Source: Mesorhabditis belari (Eukaryota; Nematoda; Chromadorea; Rhabditida; Rhabditidae). From it: DNA of 64,000 nucleotides. Below are positions 1 to 10,978 of the stretch, piece by piece. The stretch is taken from the NCBI GenBank assembly GCA_958450365.1, contig CAUEEP010000741.1:3878501-3942500 (forward strand). The letters are read 5' to 3'. The notes below the pieces were generated by a model, which was not told where the DNA came from, did no database searches, and saw only the letters and a program-made list of their open reading frames with translations. A program made the translations under genes and the position numbers. Each line of letters starts with the position of its first letter. Position 1 is the first letter of the stretch.

Positions 1-245
1 CAAGCTAAGCTAAGCTCAAGCTAAGCTCAAGCTAAGCTAAGCTCAAGCTAAGCTCAAGCTAAGCTGCTCAAGCTCAGCTTGCAAGCTAAGCTCAAGCTAA
101 GCTCAAGCTAAGCTCAAGCTAAGCTCAAGCTAAGCTCAAGCTCAAGCTCAAGCTAAGCTCGCTAAGCTCAAGCTAAGCTCAAGCTGCTAAGCTCAAGCTA
201 AGCTCAAAGCTAAGCTAACAAAGCCAACTCAAGCTAAGCTAAGCT
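1..245. repeat. 11-bp tandem satellite (AAGCTAAGCTC)n
   Basis: The window opens inside an array of an 11-base unit, AAGCTAAGCTC, with variant units such as AGCTAAGCT and AGCTGCTCA. It runs off the left edge, so its full length is unknown. The unit resembles but does not equal the canonical nematode telomere repeat (TTAGGC/GCCTAA). There is no coding potential. It decays into unique sequence after about 245. Confidence 0.9.
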
Positions 246-1562
246 AAAGTCTTGTTACTCATGAGCCTTGAATGTGAGTTGGTGTGAGTTGCGCCAAATT
301 GGCGTTGTTAGTCTGTGAGCATTTTGTGTTTTAAGCTTTTCGGCCCCAGGCGCAGCGCAGTTCGTCTTCAGTATCCCGAGCAATCCGCACCCACGGCCGT
401 TCGCTCCGAACTCAGCATCATCCCGAGGCGTTTCTTTCATAGCGAAGCTTATTGTACATAATCTAAAATAGATATTTCCTTTTTATAGTGAGTTTTCGTT
501 TTTAGACCTGATATCGCTCTTGTGATGGATCTGCCCCCAGCGACGATCAACTTCATCTTTGGATTCCTTGTTAAACAGGATACGCTCCGAGGCATCTCGC
601 ATACGAAATAGAAGCTGGACTCACTTCTCGATTGTCACCTCATTCCATTTTGTTTCCAGCATTGATTTGCAGGTTGATTTCACCGCCGATTACAGATTTT
701 ATTGATTTTTAATGCAGAAAAGTAAAGCAAGTGTGAGAGGGAAGTTGAGTAGGTGATACACGCTTTGGCTTCTCCTTTGTGTAGAGATCATATTTTTAAC
801 CCCCTTATATCATTGTACAGAGCACATTACAGGCTTTCCCATGATACAAATCAAAAACCGATTGAATAAATCCCGAGTCAGAAAAAACCGACCCAACTCT
901 GAGGCAAATGAAGACCTATCCAGCTCGGATGTCTTGTCGCCTTGTTTACATGGGAATGAAAAATCCCCCAGCTTTATTTGGTATTATTTAAAAGCCTGTA
1001 ATGTGCTCTGTACATTGATATAAAAAGTTAGTAAAAATATTGTGCTCTGATGAAAGGTTCCTTCAAGGAGGGCTTCAAAGTGACGACCCGTTCGAGAATA
1101 CCTATTCAACTTTTTATCTATTTATTGTCGCCTGGTTTTCTTGGACTGAAAAAGCGAATCAAGCTCTCTTTGGTATCATTTAAAAAGCCTGAAACGTTTT
1201 TCTATCCAATGATATAAAAGGTTGAAAAAGCGTGATCTCTTCATAAAGTTATAGGCTTAAGTGTGACGACCTGTTCCCAGACCGAGCCACACGCAAAAAA
1301 CTTTTCTATTCACTGTGATGTAAACAATTTCTTATGGTTTATCCTTTTTCTTAAGTTTGCTCTTCTCGGAATTTGCCCCAATCCTTTGACACAGTTTATC
1401 GGAAGCTTTTGGCGCTCTCAAGCACAGAGAAGCTTGGAAATGTGATCTGGATGAGATCAAAAGAGGGTGGGTTCTTTTAAGTTTCCTTTTTTTTCTCTAT
1501 GCGGTCCTATCATGGATCAGGTTACATCATGAGGTGCTTTGGCTTTGAAGAGATTCACCCCA
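246..1562. other. gene-free AT-rich stretch
   Basis: No exon with a credible splice context or recognisable protein was seen. ORFs here are about 60 codons, as chance allows. The segments around 960-1060 and 1150-1240 share the motif TTTGGTATYATTTAAAAGCCTG followed by a TGATATAAAA-like string, suggesting a diverged local duplication. Confidence 0.5.
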
Positions 1563-1682
1563 CTTGATTTGTTCTCCTTTTTCTCCTCCTTTTCCTCTTT
1601 CTCTCTTTTTATCTTTTTCTCCTTTTTCTCATACTCTCTTTTTCTCTTTTTCTCTTTTTCCTCTTTTTCCGTTTTGCCTATT
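1563..1682. repeat. polypyrimidine (CTTTTTCTC)n tract
   Basis: About 120 bases of almost pure pyrimidine built from CTTTTTCTC-like units. The open frame across it is low-complexity Phe/Ser/Leu and is not treated as a gene. Confidence 0.8.
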
Positions 1683-1865
1683 CGTTTTTAATCAGAGATA
1701 CTGCACTTTTGTGCTACCCCGAGAGCAAAGCTTATTAGCAGAGTCAAGAGAGTCCCAAAATCCAAAAAACGGCAACTGTTCTTAACCAGCGAGATGAATG
1801 AGAATCTTGAGTTAAAGCGTCAGTTTCACAATTGGTAAACAATTAGAGCTTCCGAAAAACCAAGA

Positions 1866-2000
1866 ATTGGGACAAATGCGACCTTTTTTTTTTGCACTTT
1901 TATAGGTATGTTTTGCATTTCTTTTTTTCTGAAGGCCTTAAGGAAGGTCGTAGGCTTCAAAAATATTTTCTTGTAAAAACGCATACGATTCCACCCTTCT
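1866..2000. repeat. fragment of the GGGACAAATG foldback family
   Basis: This segment shares GGGACAAATGYGA, an AAGGCCTTARGGAAGG-like core, GCTTCAAAAAT and GCATACGATTCC, in the same order, with the complete foldback at 40208-40594. It looks like one arm or a truncated copy. Confidence 0.6.
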
Positions 2001-3120
2001 ATGAAACGGTGCAGAATCTCTGACGTATACCTAGACTCCCAACAAGGTGCTAAATCCAGTACACCAAGAACACCGCGTCACTCCTGCTAAGCTCAGGACA
2101 TAAAGATTTTTAGCCAGCGATAAGATTTCAGGACTTGGCAGAGTGTAAAATAGCTCTTTGGAGTGTAAGATAGCTCTTTTGGAATCCCTAAGCTCTTTAG
2201 GGCTAAATAAGCCCCTCTTTATAGATCTAACTAAACTTTCCTTTAGCCTCTTTTAGCCTCTTTTAGATTGTTTTTAATTCCAGGAATAACAAAAGCTCAA
2301 TTCAATAAATTCAGCTCAAAGTTGATCAAATTTTGATCAAATTTGACTCCAAATGCCTATAAAAAATTTTACAAAATAGAACCTTTTATAAGTGATTTTT
2401 TTCGAAAAACCGATTTTCCTAGATCTTTCCCTGTGTCTTTGTCTTTTTCACCCAAGCTTAGCTTCAATTTGCCTTCTCCTAACAATTGGTGATCCCACAT
2501 GTCCGGATTTTGCGGGTGTCAGTTCGACCATAAAACGGACATCAGCCCCTGGATAAGGGGATAAGAGGAAAATCAAAAACCGCCTCCGAGAACACTTACG
2601 CGATCACCCATCAACCCCACTACCTGCTCTCTTTGAAAGCAATCAGACAAACTTGTAAAGAATGAGAAAAGAATTGTTGAAGCGCCATTGTTGATATACA
2701 GGAAAGCAATTTGCTGGGTTAGACTTATATTTTAAATTATTTTAAATTTCGAAGTATACAATCTACTAGATATAGTCTTTAAAGATCTCCGTCTCTCCGT
2801 CCGTCCGTCCGTTCAGGCTGTCTATCCGAGCTTTTTCTCAGCCAAATCTTTAATCCCCCAGCTGATTTTTTTAAAAGTCTCAAAGCATAATATAGTTGAC
2901 TATTTTTAATCTAAAAACTCCCGAAGTCAGAGATTGGTGGCACTACGGAGGGTCGATCCCACAGCATGTGGGCTCATTCAAGTAATGGCTTTGTCAATTA
3001 TAGGGTTACTTTGTTGTCCCAATAATGGAGTAATGTAACGTGTATGATCTCATTTTTATTTTGTTATTTTTTCGGTGGTAGGGAGGAAAAGGTTTTGTGA
3101 AGAAAATCTGGCAATTATTT
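2001..3120. other. gene-free stretch with simple repeats
   Basis: Contains a short (CCGT)n run near 2790-2815 beside CTACTAGATATAG and CGAGCTTTTTCTCAGCCAAA, a composition typical of unclassified dispersed repeats. Short local duplications such as GAGTGTAARATAGCTCTTT occur near 2142-2180. No gene was recognised. Confidence 0.45.
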
Positions 3121-3123
3121 CAG

Positions 3124-3190
3124 AGGGATCGAACCCAGACTTGATGAACGAAGAACCGCTTTCCGGCCTCATAATGGGCGCCGCCTTCAA
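3124..3190 (-). pseudogene. tRNA-like fragment
   Basis: Read on the minus strand it carries a perfect B box, GGTTCGATCCC, near its 3' end, and a tRNA-sized upstream part. The D arm and acceptor stem do not pair well, so it is a decayed tRNA or the head of a tRNA-derived element, not a working tRNA. Confidence 0.4.
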
Positions 3191-3307
3191 TGAACCAATA
3201 GCGAAAAGCGCAGGTCTTGGCTGGTTTTTGAGATAATTGACGAATGGATCTAGATCAAATCAGGTTTTTGGGTTAATAGTGGGTTTTTTCGATTGTTGGC
3301 AAAATGT

Positions 3308-3366
3308 CGCTGTGGCGCAGTCTAGAACACACTTAGCTGTAGCCCCGCGATCGAGTTTCAAACTAC
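3308..3366 (+). pseudogene. tRNA-like fragment
   Basis: The start GCTGTGGCGCAGTCTAGA is a good A box. The expected B box is degraded to GATCGAGTTTCAAA. It resembles the tRNA-like sequence on the minus strand at 33122-33187, which also begins GTGGCGCAGTC. Non-functional as judged by the broken T arm. Confidence 0.4.
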
Positions 3367-4428
3367 TCCATAATTAATCATTTAGTTTTTTCAATTGCAC
3401 TTCCAGTTCAAATAATAAAATAAAAAAAAATAGACACATGAGTTACTGTTAACGACCCACTGGGCGTAGCAGATCAGAGCGCGCTCCGTCTACTGGCCCC
3501 ATACAATACGGTAAGTAACTTTATAGTTGTTAATCGTTTAAATTTACTTTTCATTTCAAAATGAAAGTTCAAATGAGGAGATGAAATGAATCCACAAATT
3601 TCAATTCTTGCTTTTCCTTAAGCTTTCAACAAACTTCTGTTTTTCACTCAAAAACTTTTTCTCTCACACAAAGACGAGAAAATAGATCTTCAATCGCTTT
3701 CTCCATGGCCCACATTTCACTCCCTAAAAAACGAGCTACATTGAGAAAAAGTTTACGAAATGTGAACGGTGTTCGGCGATTTGTCACCGGCGCAAAGCTA
3801 CCTCTTCCCTTTGGGCGAATGAGAGAAATCGAATGATCGCAGCAAAAAACGTGTGTGCTAATTGGAGCGGATGGGGCTTTGATTTGAGGGTTATTTGATG
3901 AGGAAAGGACCAGTGTTCTTTCGTTTTTTTTTTCCCAACTCGACCACGCGCTCAATCTCTTTTGAGATCATCCATGTTATCAGTTTTATAACAGTTTGGC
4001 ACGAGATACGTAGTGGTTTTAGAAGGGCGAGAACGTTAGCCTTTTTTATAAATAGGAACAGGGATATAAAATGAAATTGGATGGAAGAATTTGTAGGATC
4101 CCCCCCGAAAAAATAATATGGAAAAAATATGACAAATTTCAAGAGTTCAGTAAAAACGTAAGTGAAGCTTAAGTAGGTTAAAAACAGTAAGTTAAGCTGA
4201 AGTCAAAGTAGTAGTCCTATTTGTTGTTGTAAATATGTTGAAAAAGGTGCACAAATGCAAGGAGATTCATAGAAATGCATGGAGAGACCAAAGAAATACT
4301 AAAGTTTCTTCTCATTTTGGTGCCGTTTTTGTTTTTCACCCTCTTTTAACAAATCTTCATTTAAATTGAAGCCTGGAATAAATGACTCTTCATTTGGTCA
4401 AAAACAATGGCTTATGAGAGAAACTATT
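3367..4428. other. gene-free stretch
   Basis: The only sizeable ORF (minus, 3644-3955, 103 codons) has no splice context and matches no family I know. Nothing else is recognisable. Confidence 0.4.
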
Positions 4429-4680
4429 GCAATAAACTGTTGTAATAAACTGTTGTAATAAACTATTGTAATAAACTGTTGCAATAAACTGTTGCTTAAT
4501 AAACTATTTGTACAAACTGTTGCAATAACTATTGTAATAAACTATTGTACAAACTGTTGCCTTACAAACTATTGCAATAAACTGTTTGGCAACAAACAAG
4601 CGTTGGCTCATATTGTACAAACTGTTGTAACAAACTATTAGCATCAACTATTGTAATAAACTGTTGTAACAAACTTTAAC
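4429..4680. repeat. minisatellite of AATAAACTGTTGC-like units
   Basis: About 250 bases of a 12-13-base unit, AATAAACTRTTGY, with variants containing ACAAACTGTTG. No coding potential. Confidence 0.85.
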
Positions 4681-5282
4681 CGACACCATATGCATTATTA
4701 CTTTAATAGCAATTCTTTTTCCCACCTTTATGTCCCAAGTTCAAATCCAACTCTCCCACTCTATCCAAATTCACGCGTTACCTCACTTATCAAAGTGCTT
4801 CCTGTCGATTGCGCATGTCTATTTCTCAATCTCTCCATCATTTTTCCCCATCCAAGGCTCCCCTTCTCCTGTACCAGACAATCTAATCCACCACCCGCTG
4901 CGATCCCCAAAAGATGTACCGACCTGAGGGAAGACCCGAATGTTTGTCCCATTTCCGAATTTTCTGGGATTTGTTGAGATCCTGACCGGAAACTGTCAAG
5001 AAGCTGGCTGGATCAGTTCAGAGTGGCTTGGAATGAGATCTTCAGTCAGAGCATTGGGTGCCGGATAGGGAGGCAGATGAAGGAGAGATAATCCGAAGAG
5101 AAAGGGTCCTCACAATTGAGAATCTCATTTTTCGATGGTACTTCGGGAAATAACCAAGTGCTTGAGAGGGCAGTAAGAGATTTTGCACAAAGACTTCGCG
5201 TTAAGACAACTATTTTAACAGTTCGAATGACTGAACTTGCCTATCATTACAGCCCCTTTCATTTTTGACCTTTCGTCACTGG

Positions 5283-5404
5283 CTATCATCAAGCCTATCA
5301 TCAAAGCTTATCATCGCAGCCTATCATCACAGCCTAATAATCACGGTCTATGTTCCACAGCCTACTATCATCACAGTCTATCATTACAGCCTATCATCCC
5401 ATTT
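5283..5404. repeat. minisatellite (TATCATCACAGCC)n
   Basis: Imperfect copies of a 12-14-base unit, CTATCATCACAGC, in about 120 bases. The overlapping ORF is Ser/His/Tyr low complexity produced by the repeat. Confidence 0.75.
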
Positions 5405-5867
5405 TTACTATCATTGATGACTTTCAAGTTTCCCTTCTTTGCCGTCTCTTCTCGAGATTCTAGGAGGGTGAGAGGTGTTTGAAACACTTCTATTGGCTGG
5501 AGTAGATCTATATCTCTTTCTTTATGCCTTTATGTCAGCGTTTTTCTTCCGATTTCGTCCAATCTTGTCAACGCTGTTCAACGCGAAATCGAGGAGAATA
5601 ACAATCTCGTTTGTTTAACGCAAGGATTAGGCTATCTAACTTTATTAGATCTCCTAACTTTATTAACTTTAACTTTATTGGTTTTGCTTTATTAGATCTA
5701 TTTTATCAACATCTTTATTAGCTCAGCTTTATTAACCCTAACTTTATCTAAGCTGCAATATCCATAACCAAAAGCATAGCTCAATTACCATCCTTGTTGT
5801 TCTATCTTCAAGCAAACACTCGGAATAAGCTAGCAGGGTTCGAGCAACTTCAGTTAAACTTTTAAAA

Positions 5868-5980
5868 GGAATTAAATAGTTCTTAAATAGTTCTTAAATA
5901 GTTCTTAAATAATTACTTAAATAGTTCTTAAATAGTTCTTAAATAGTTCTTAAATAGTTCTTAAATAGTAATTAAATGGT
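5868..5980. repeat. minisatellite (AATAGTTCTTA)n
   Basis: Roughly nine copies of the 11-base unit AATAGTTCTTA with a few substitutions. Confidence 0.85.
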
Positions 5981-6077
5981 ATTAACAGTACATAATAAGT
6001 AACTTTTAAGTAATTAAACTGACTTATCAATTTTGGAAATAAGGGTTAACGTAAAACTGAAATATTAAAATAAGTAG

Positions 6078-6152
6078 AGCTGATCCACAGCTGATCCACA
6101 GCTGATCAGCTCTCAGCTGATCCACACAGTTGATCCACAGCTGATCTCTGAT
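6078..6152. repeat. short tandem repeat (CTGATCCACAG)n
   Basis: About six imperfect copies of the 11-base unit GCTGATCCACA, ending in TGATATCTCTGATC. Too short to say more. Confidence 0.7.
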
Positions 6153-7109
6153 ATCTCTGATCATTTAAATCATCCTGCTTGTCCTTTACTACTCAAATTC
6201 ACATATTCCTTTTTTTTTGCAGCTTCATTTTTTAGGTCCACTTGTTTCCATTTATTTTCACAAACCAATTTGCGGAGTGTCAGTATAATGAGGCAACATT
6301 CCAAGGCAGCTTCGGAGGAGAAGTAGAGCCAATATGGAGAAAAGAAAAGAAATGAGACAATGTGGAGAGCTTATTGGAGAGACTCTTGCTAGTAAATGAG
6401 ATGCCAAATAGCCTCTACCAAGCCTCTACGAAACCTCCCATCGTTCAGAATAATAAAGTTGCAACACTCGAATTCTTAAAGCTTGTAAAAGTTATTGTTA
6501 TATGACTGGTTGGTTGTGGAGTTATTATTTTGACTTATGGAGATGAATTGCTTATGGAATTTTTAGAAATATGGGCAAAAAGAAAGAATAAGAACAAAAT
6601 CTATCGAATTTTCATCATTTCAACTTGCAATCCCCAAATATTACTGCTCGGATTGTACTTTTTACTGTGCGGTTTTGATGGAATGGTTTGGCGATAAGTG
6701 ACACTACGCCGACTCCGTCACTTTCCGGGAACTTGAGCGATGGATGGATGACCTCTTGATCGATTCTGACAATCCCCCCACTCATTGATAACCGATTCAA
6801 TCAACTATTCACTTGTCCAATGAGCCGGAAAACTTGTGATTGGGGTTGGCTTTAAAAAGATCTTACTGGGGGGGTGACCACCGCCTTCCAGCCAATCGAC
6901 AATACTCATTTGTTGAAAAAGAATCAGCAGATCTTTCTAAATCCGAAAAATAGGTATCTCCGGTGTGCTGACAAGACAAAATTTTTTGAGAATGGTCTTA
7001 AAGTTTAGGATTTTTAAAGATTTTTTCGATTTCAAGCTTATAAATGCCTTATAAGGCGCCTTTAAGCTGCTCGGTTGCCTTATAGGGCAACCAGCCAGCA
7101 CCCTGCTGG
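6153..7109. other. gene-free stretch
   Basis: A minus-strand ORF at 6615-6800 has fairly normal amino-acid composition, but I found no flanking splice sites that extend it and no family resemblance. Otherwise nothing was recognised. Confidence 0.35.
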
Positions 7110-7202
7110 CAGGTGCCTTGTAGTCTAGTGGTTAGTGGGGCGACTCATAGTCTGGAGGCGACACCTTTTTGCTTCCTAGTTCAATCCCGCTTAGGACAAA
7201 CT
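7110..7202 (+). pseudogene. tRNA-like fragment
   Basis: TTGTAGTCTAGTGGTTAG is an A-box sequence and AGTTCAATCCC a near-perfect B box, separated by about 55 bases including an over-long variable region. The acceptor ends do not pair. A decayed tRNA or the head of a SINE-like element. Confidence 0.45.
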
Positions 7203-7379
7203 TTTGTTAAAATGTGAAATCTGTGTTTTGTAAAATGATTAAAAGCTATTTTCAAGATCCTTAAAGAACTATTTAAAAGCTTCTCAAAACCAGCGAAACC
7301 ATTTAAAAAAGCTTAAAAGCTTCAAGATCCAGTGAGAATTCTTTTAAAAGCTTTTCAAGACTTTTACCAAAACCTACTT

Positions 7380-7545
7380 TTTAAGGTTTATTTTCGTTTG
7401 CAAAAGCTAGATTTACAATAAATAGGTTTGCAAAAGCTAGATTTACAATAACTAGGTTTACTAAGAGCTAGATTTGCAATAACTAGGTTTGCAAAACTAG
7501 ATTTGTGCTAGGTTTGAAAAGCTAGATTTGCTCATAGGTAGCTTT
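7380..7545. repeat. minisatellite (GGTTTGCAAAAGCTAGATTTACAATAACTA)n
   Basis: Five or six degenerating copies of a unit of about 30 bases containing GCAAAAGCTAGATTT, with later copies shortened. Confidence 0.8.
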
Positions 7546-8326
7546 TCAAAGAGTTAACTTATCGGTTTTTCAGTTTTAAAAAATGTGTAGCTTGTTTTAA
7601 GTTGAATATTTGAACTTATTGAAGCAAAAGGCCCAATTCAATCCCCCACTTGGATCTTTCTTTTCCCCCCAATTTGTCGTTTCTTTTTGAGTGTGGCCTG
7701 TCGGACAGGGTCGCGCACTTTGACAAATGTCCACAGTTGATTAAGATCTGGCAAAGAGATCGAAAAATGGTGAAAGAATATCAAGGCATCAACAGAATAC
7801 CAAGGCATCGACAGAATACCAAGGCAAAAAGCAAAATGGTTTGTCTGGCATTGATTAATTGAAAATGGATTGTTGAAACACGAGTTTTTTCTTTTTCAAC
7901 CGATTCTTTCAAATTAATAAAGCCAGGTTGGGATTCAAAGAAAATCGAGTTCTTTGAGTCCGAAAACTGCGCTTGTTTAAAGTCGATTTCTCATACCAAT
8001 ATTAGTAGCCCAAATCAAAGCTTGCACTCAAACTTTAATCCATCAAGTTTATTTAACTGATCTGGTTCTCCGGGGTTCTACGGGGTTCTACGGGGATTAG
8101 CAAGTTCACCTGTCCCCTCTTTTTCCATTCCCCCCTTTCGCCATTCATTCAGCCTTTTAGTAAATGTTGACCCCAACAAGTACCTTAAAACAAACATAAA
8201 CACCTGCATAGGCAGGTTGAACGAGTGAATTTTGGTTTGTTTAAGACAACAATTGATTGTTGGCAGCTTAACAAGTGATTGTTAGCAGCAGCAATTGATT
8301 CAAAACTCTTTCAAAGCTTTAAGAAC
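7546..8326. other. gene-free stretch
   Basis: Contains only small local duplications, for example ATCRACAGAATACCAAGGCA near 7785-7825 and CGGGGTTCTA near 8070-8095. No exon could be defended. Confidence 0.4.
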
Positions 8327-8572
8327 GAGCCGATCGTTCTATAACGATCGTCCTATAACAGATTGTGCTTTATAGATCGTCGTAAACAGGATATTTTCTC
8401 AACGATTGTTCTATAACGATCGTCTATAACAGATGTGAAGTATAAACGATCGTAATATAACAGATCGTCTATAACGATCGTATTTAGACGATCGTCTATA
8501 ACAGATTGTACTATAACACATCGTCTCCAAAAATGGATCGTCCTATAAACGATCGGCCTTTAACAGTCTCGT
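8327..8572. repeat. minisatellite rich in CGATCGT palindromes
   Basis: Degenerate tandem units of about 20 bases built on ACGATCGTCTATAACAGAT. Each unit contains the palindrome ACGATCGT. No protein. Confidence 0.8.
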
Positions 8573-10633
8573 ACTTGTCTTACGTGGGTATTTAGATCCC
8601 CTTTCTATCATCTCCTTTGAGCTCTTCTATTCTTTCCATTCTGCATTCTTTACATGTACATTCTTTACATGTATTGGGTTAAGAAATAGGTGTTTTATCA
8701 AGTACAGCTTTTTGCACCATAAAACCTTCTTCAAATACACGTTTTGATGAGCCTCATCAAATGATTACTATTTCTATTTTACAAATGGCTTTTGAGATTC
8801 CACCAGCTTTCTTTTTTGGGATTTTGTGGATTCCCAAACACAGCTAATCAAAATGACAAACGTCCGGCTGTTGCTTGAGAAGGGAGTTTCTTCCACATAA
8901 ACCTCCTTTGGTGTTTATATGATAAAAAAAGATAAACACACTCCAATTACACATAGGATTGCAAATTTTCAGGAAGATCCCTCCAACCGTTTTACTCTAG
9001 ATGACAGTTTATCGATTTTGTTTTGAAAAATGATCCTTTCCCTCGTTGAGTTGAGGCGCTGTTTGAGTTCTCTTTTAAATATTATTTTGTAGAGAATTAG
9101 TTACCCTTACGGATATCAAACGCATATCATTTGACAAAGTCTGCTATAAGATTTTTAGAAATTTCTTTCCCCCCATTCGAGGAGCGCCGACTCATTCTCC
9201 CCAACCCAATACATTCTATACATAGCTATTGTAGATCCTGTTCTTTAATCATTTTTAAAATTTAAGATCAAGAAATTGACAGATACAAGCTCATAAACGA
9301 GTGAAATGATGAAATGATCATGACCCCTCTTAAGCTATTTCTTACGCATATTATTTCTTACGCATTTTGTCCCCCCCATTTCTCCAAAACTGCTTATTTC
9401 TTTCGCAATATGGCGCCAGCAGGGATCTCACCGGATTGCCTTGTTTTTTAACCACAACGGTGCTGTAAAGAGAGAGAAAAAGAGATCGAAATCGTTTCAC
9501 ATTTGAATTTAATGGGAAAACAGAAATCTTGGGTAGTTCTCTTGTCAGATGTGAGTGAGATTCATGACCCGAAAGTGTGAAAGGACAGAAAGTGCGCACT
9601 TTTCTGTCCTTTTCTCTCTTTTATTGACATTCAGTGACGACAAATTGATGGCATTTTGAGATCTCTTGGATTGGAACGATTGGAAACGATTGGAACAATT
9701 GTAGACAATTGTAGACAATTGGTAGACGATTTTGTTGGAAAAGAATTCCTAAGTCTTGCTTAGAAATTTAGAGATTGATTGACTGAAATTGATTGACTGA
9801 AATTGATTGACTGAAATTGCTTAGCGGAATTGCTTAGCGGAATTGCGTAGCCCAGGTGCTTACCGGAATTGCCTTACCCAGGGTCCTTACCAGTTGATTG
9901 GCTTCTTGTTTACTGAACAAATTGATTCAACAAATTGTAACAAGTCGTTTTTCCCTTGCCTTGTAGTCATTTCTTGAAACCTTTTTGTCATTAATTTTTG
10001 AATGAAATCTTACGTTTCCAATCTCCATAGTAAGCCTACAATTAGCTTTTATTCTCAAATCAAAATATAATCCAAGAAATCCTCAAATGATGACCTTGGA
10101 AATAGTGAAAATCATTTCCAGAAACCCCAAAGGTCCCCTAATACCCGGTAAAGGCTACCGGTAAAAGATTTACCTACCAGCTATTTCCGCCATTTTCAAT
10201 CTCCCTCTACCCGGATTCCCCCGGAAAACCAGAATTTCGAGCCGGTTCTCCCGCTTCTCCTGTGGATGAAGGGAGTCCCACGGCGGAATGCGATTAACAA
10301 CGAGACCAACTCAGGACGGATACTCACTTTTGGAGTCAAAATGGAGAGCCCCTAATTGGGTTTTTAGAAAGAGGGAAAAGGGTTTTGGGATGAGTTTGAA
10401 AAAGGGGGAGAGTGGAGAGTGTGAAACCGAATAGCCCGGACTCATTCGGTGATGGTAGCTGTCTCGAGACTTGACAATATGTATGCAAAAGATAAATTGG
10501 AGATACTTTGATGAGGAAGTGGATAAATGAGCTGCATTTGAACAGAGATCCTGTAAATTCTTAGATCATTTGGTGAAGACAAAAGTAAAGTAATCACTTT
10601 GAGAAGATCTTTGAGCTTCGGACTAATATTTGA
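8573..10633. other. gene-free stretch with short tandem repeats
   Basis: Short arrays occur at 9665-9735 (GATTGGAACAATTGTAGACAATTG-like) and 9770-9900 (GATTGACTGAAATT, then GGAATTGCTTAGC). The 10150-10330 segment is GC-richer than its surroundings and open in more than one frame on both strands, but has no recognisable protein. Confidence 0.45.
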
Positions 10634-10725
10634 GTTACTAGTTTTTGCTTTGCCAGTTTTGCTTTGCCAGTTTTGCTTTACCAGTTTTGCTTTGCCGGTT
10701 TTAGCTTTGCCAGACTTTGCTTACT
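10634..10725. repeat. minisatellite (GCTTTGCCAGTTTT)n
   Basis: Six imperfect copies of the 14-base unit GCTTTGCCAGTTTT. Confidence 0.8.
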
Positions 10726-10751
10726 TAATCTTCAGCTTATTTTAAGCACTA

Positions 10752-10880
10752 GTAGATTTTCTTCTCTTTCTTCCTTTTTCTTCCCCTTTTCTTCCTTCCA
10801 CCTTCCCTTCCTTTCTTTCTCTCTTCCTTTCTTCCTTACTTCCTTCCTCCGCTTCCTTCCTTTCTCTTCCTTATCTTTCC
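10752..10880. repeat. polypyrimidine (CTTCCTTTC)n tract
   Basis: A C/T-only run of about 130 bases based on CTTCCTTTCTT. The ORF across it is a Ser/Phe/Leu artefact. Confidence 0.85.
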
Positions 10881-10897
10881 TATTTCTTCTTGGCAAA

Positions 10898-10978
10898 AAG
10901 GTACCGATAGCTCAGTAGTAGAGCATCTGCCCGTAAGAAGCAACGGGGTAGCCAGAAGGTTCAATTCCTCGATTTCAA
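10898..10978 (+). pseudogene. tRNA-like element, GGTACCGA family, copy 1
   Basis: GGTACCGATAGCTCAGTAG opens like a tRNA with A box TAGCTCAGTAGTAGAGC. AGGTTCAATTCC is a B box. It shares its opening and both flanks (CTTGGCAA before, TTTGCCATTC-like after) with the copy at 47236-47312, which points to a dispersed tRNA-derived element, not two independent tRNA genes. The anticodon arm and acceptor stem are poor. Confidence 0.5.

Noticed and set aside
3644..4142. Two overlapping minus-strand ORFs of 83 and 103 codons
   Set aside because: They compete for the same DNA in different frames, lack splice sites that would extend them, and resemble no family I know.
4690..5060. GC-richer segment with 63-95-codon ORFs on both strands
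   Set aside because: No conserved motif or splice context. The minus frame (LGIAAGGGLDCLV) looked suggestive but could not be tied to a family.
10150..10380. GC-richer block open in several frames on both strands
   Set aside because: Possible exon, but no acceptor/donor pair fits one frame and no protein was recognised. I could not choose a strand.
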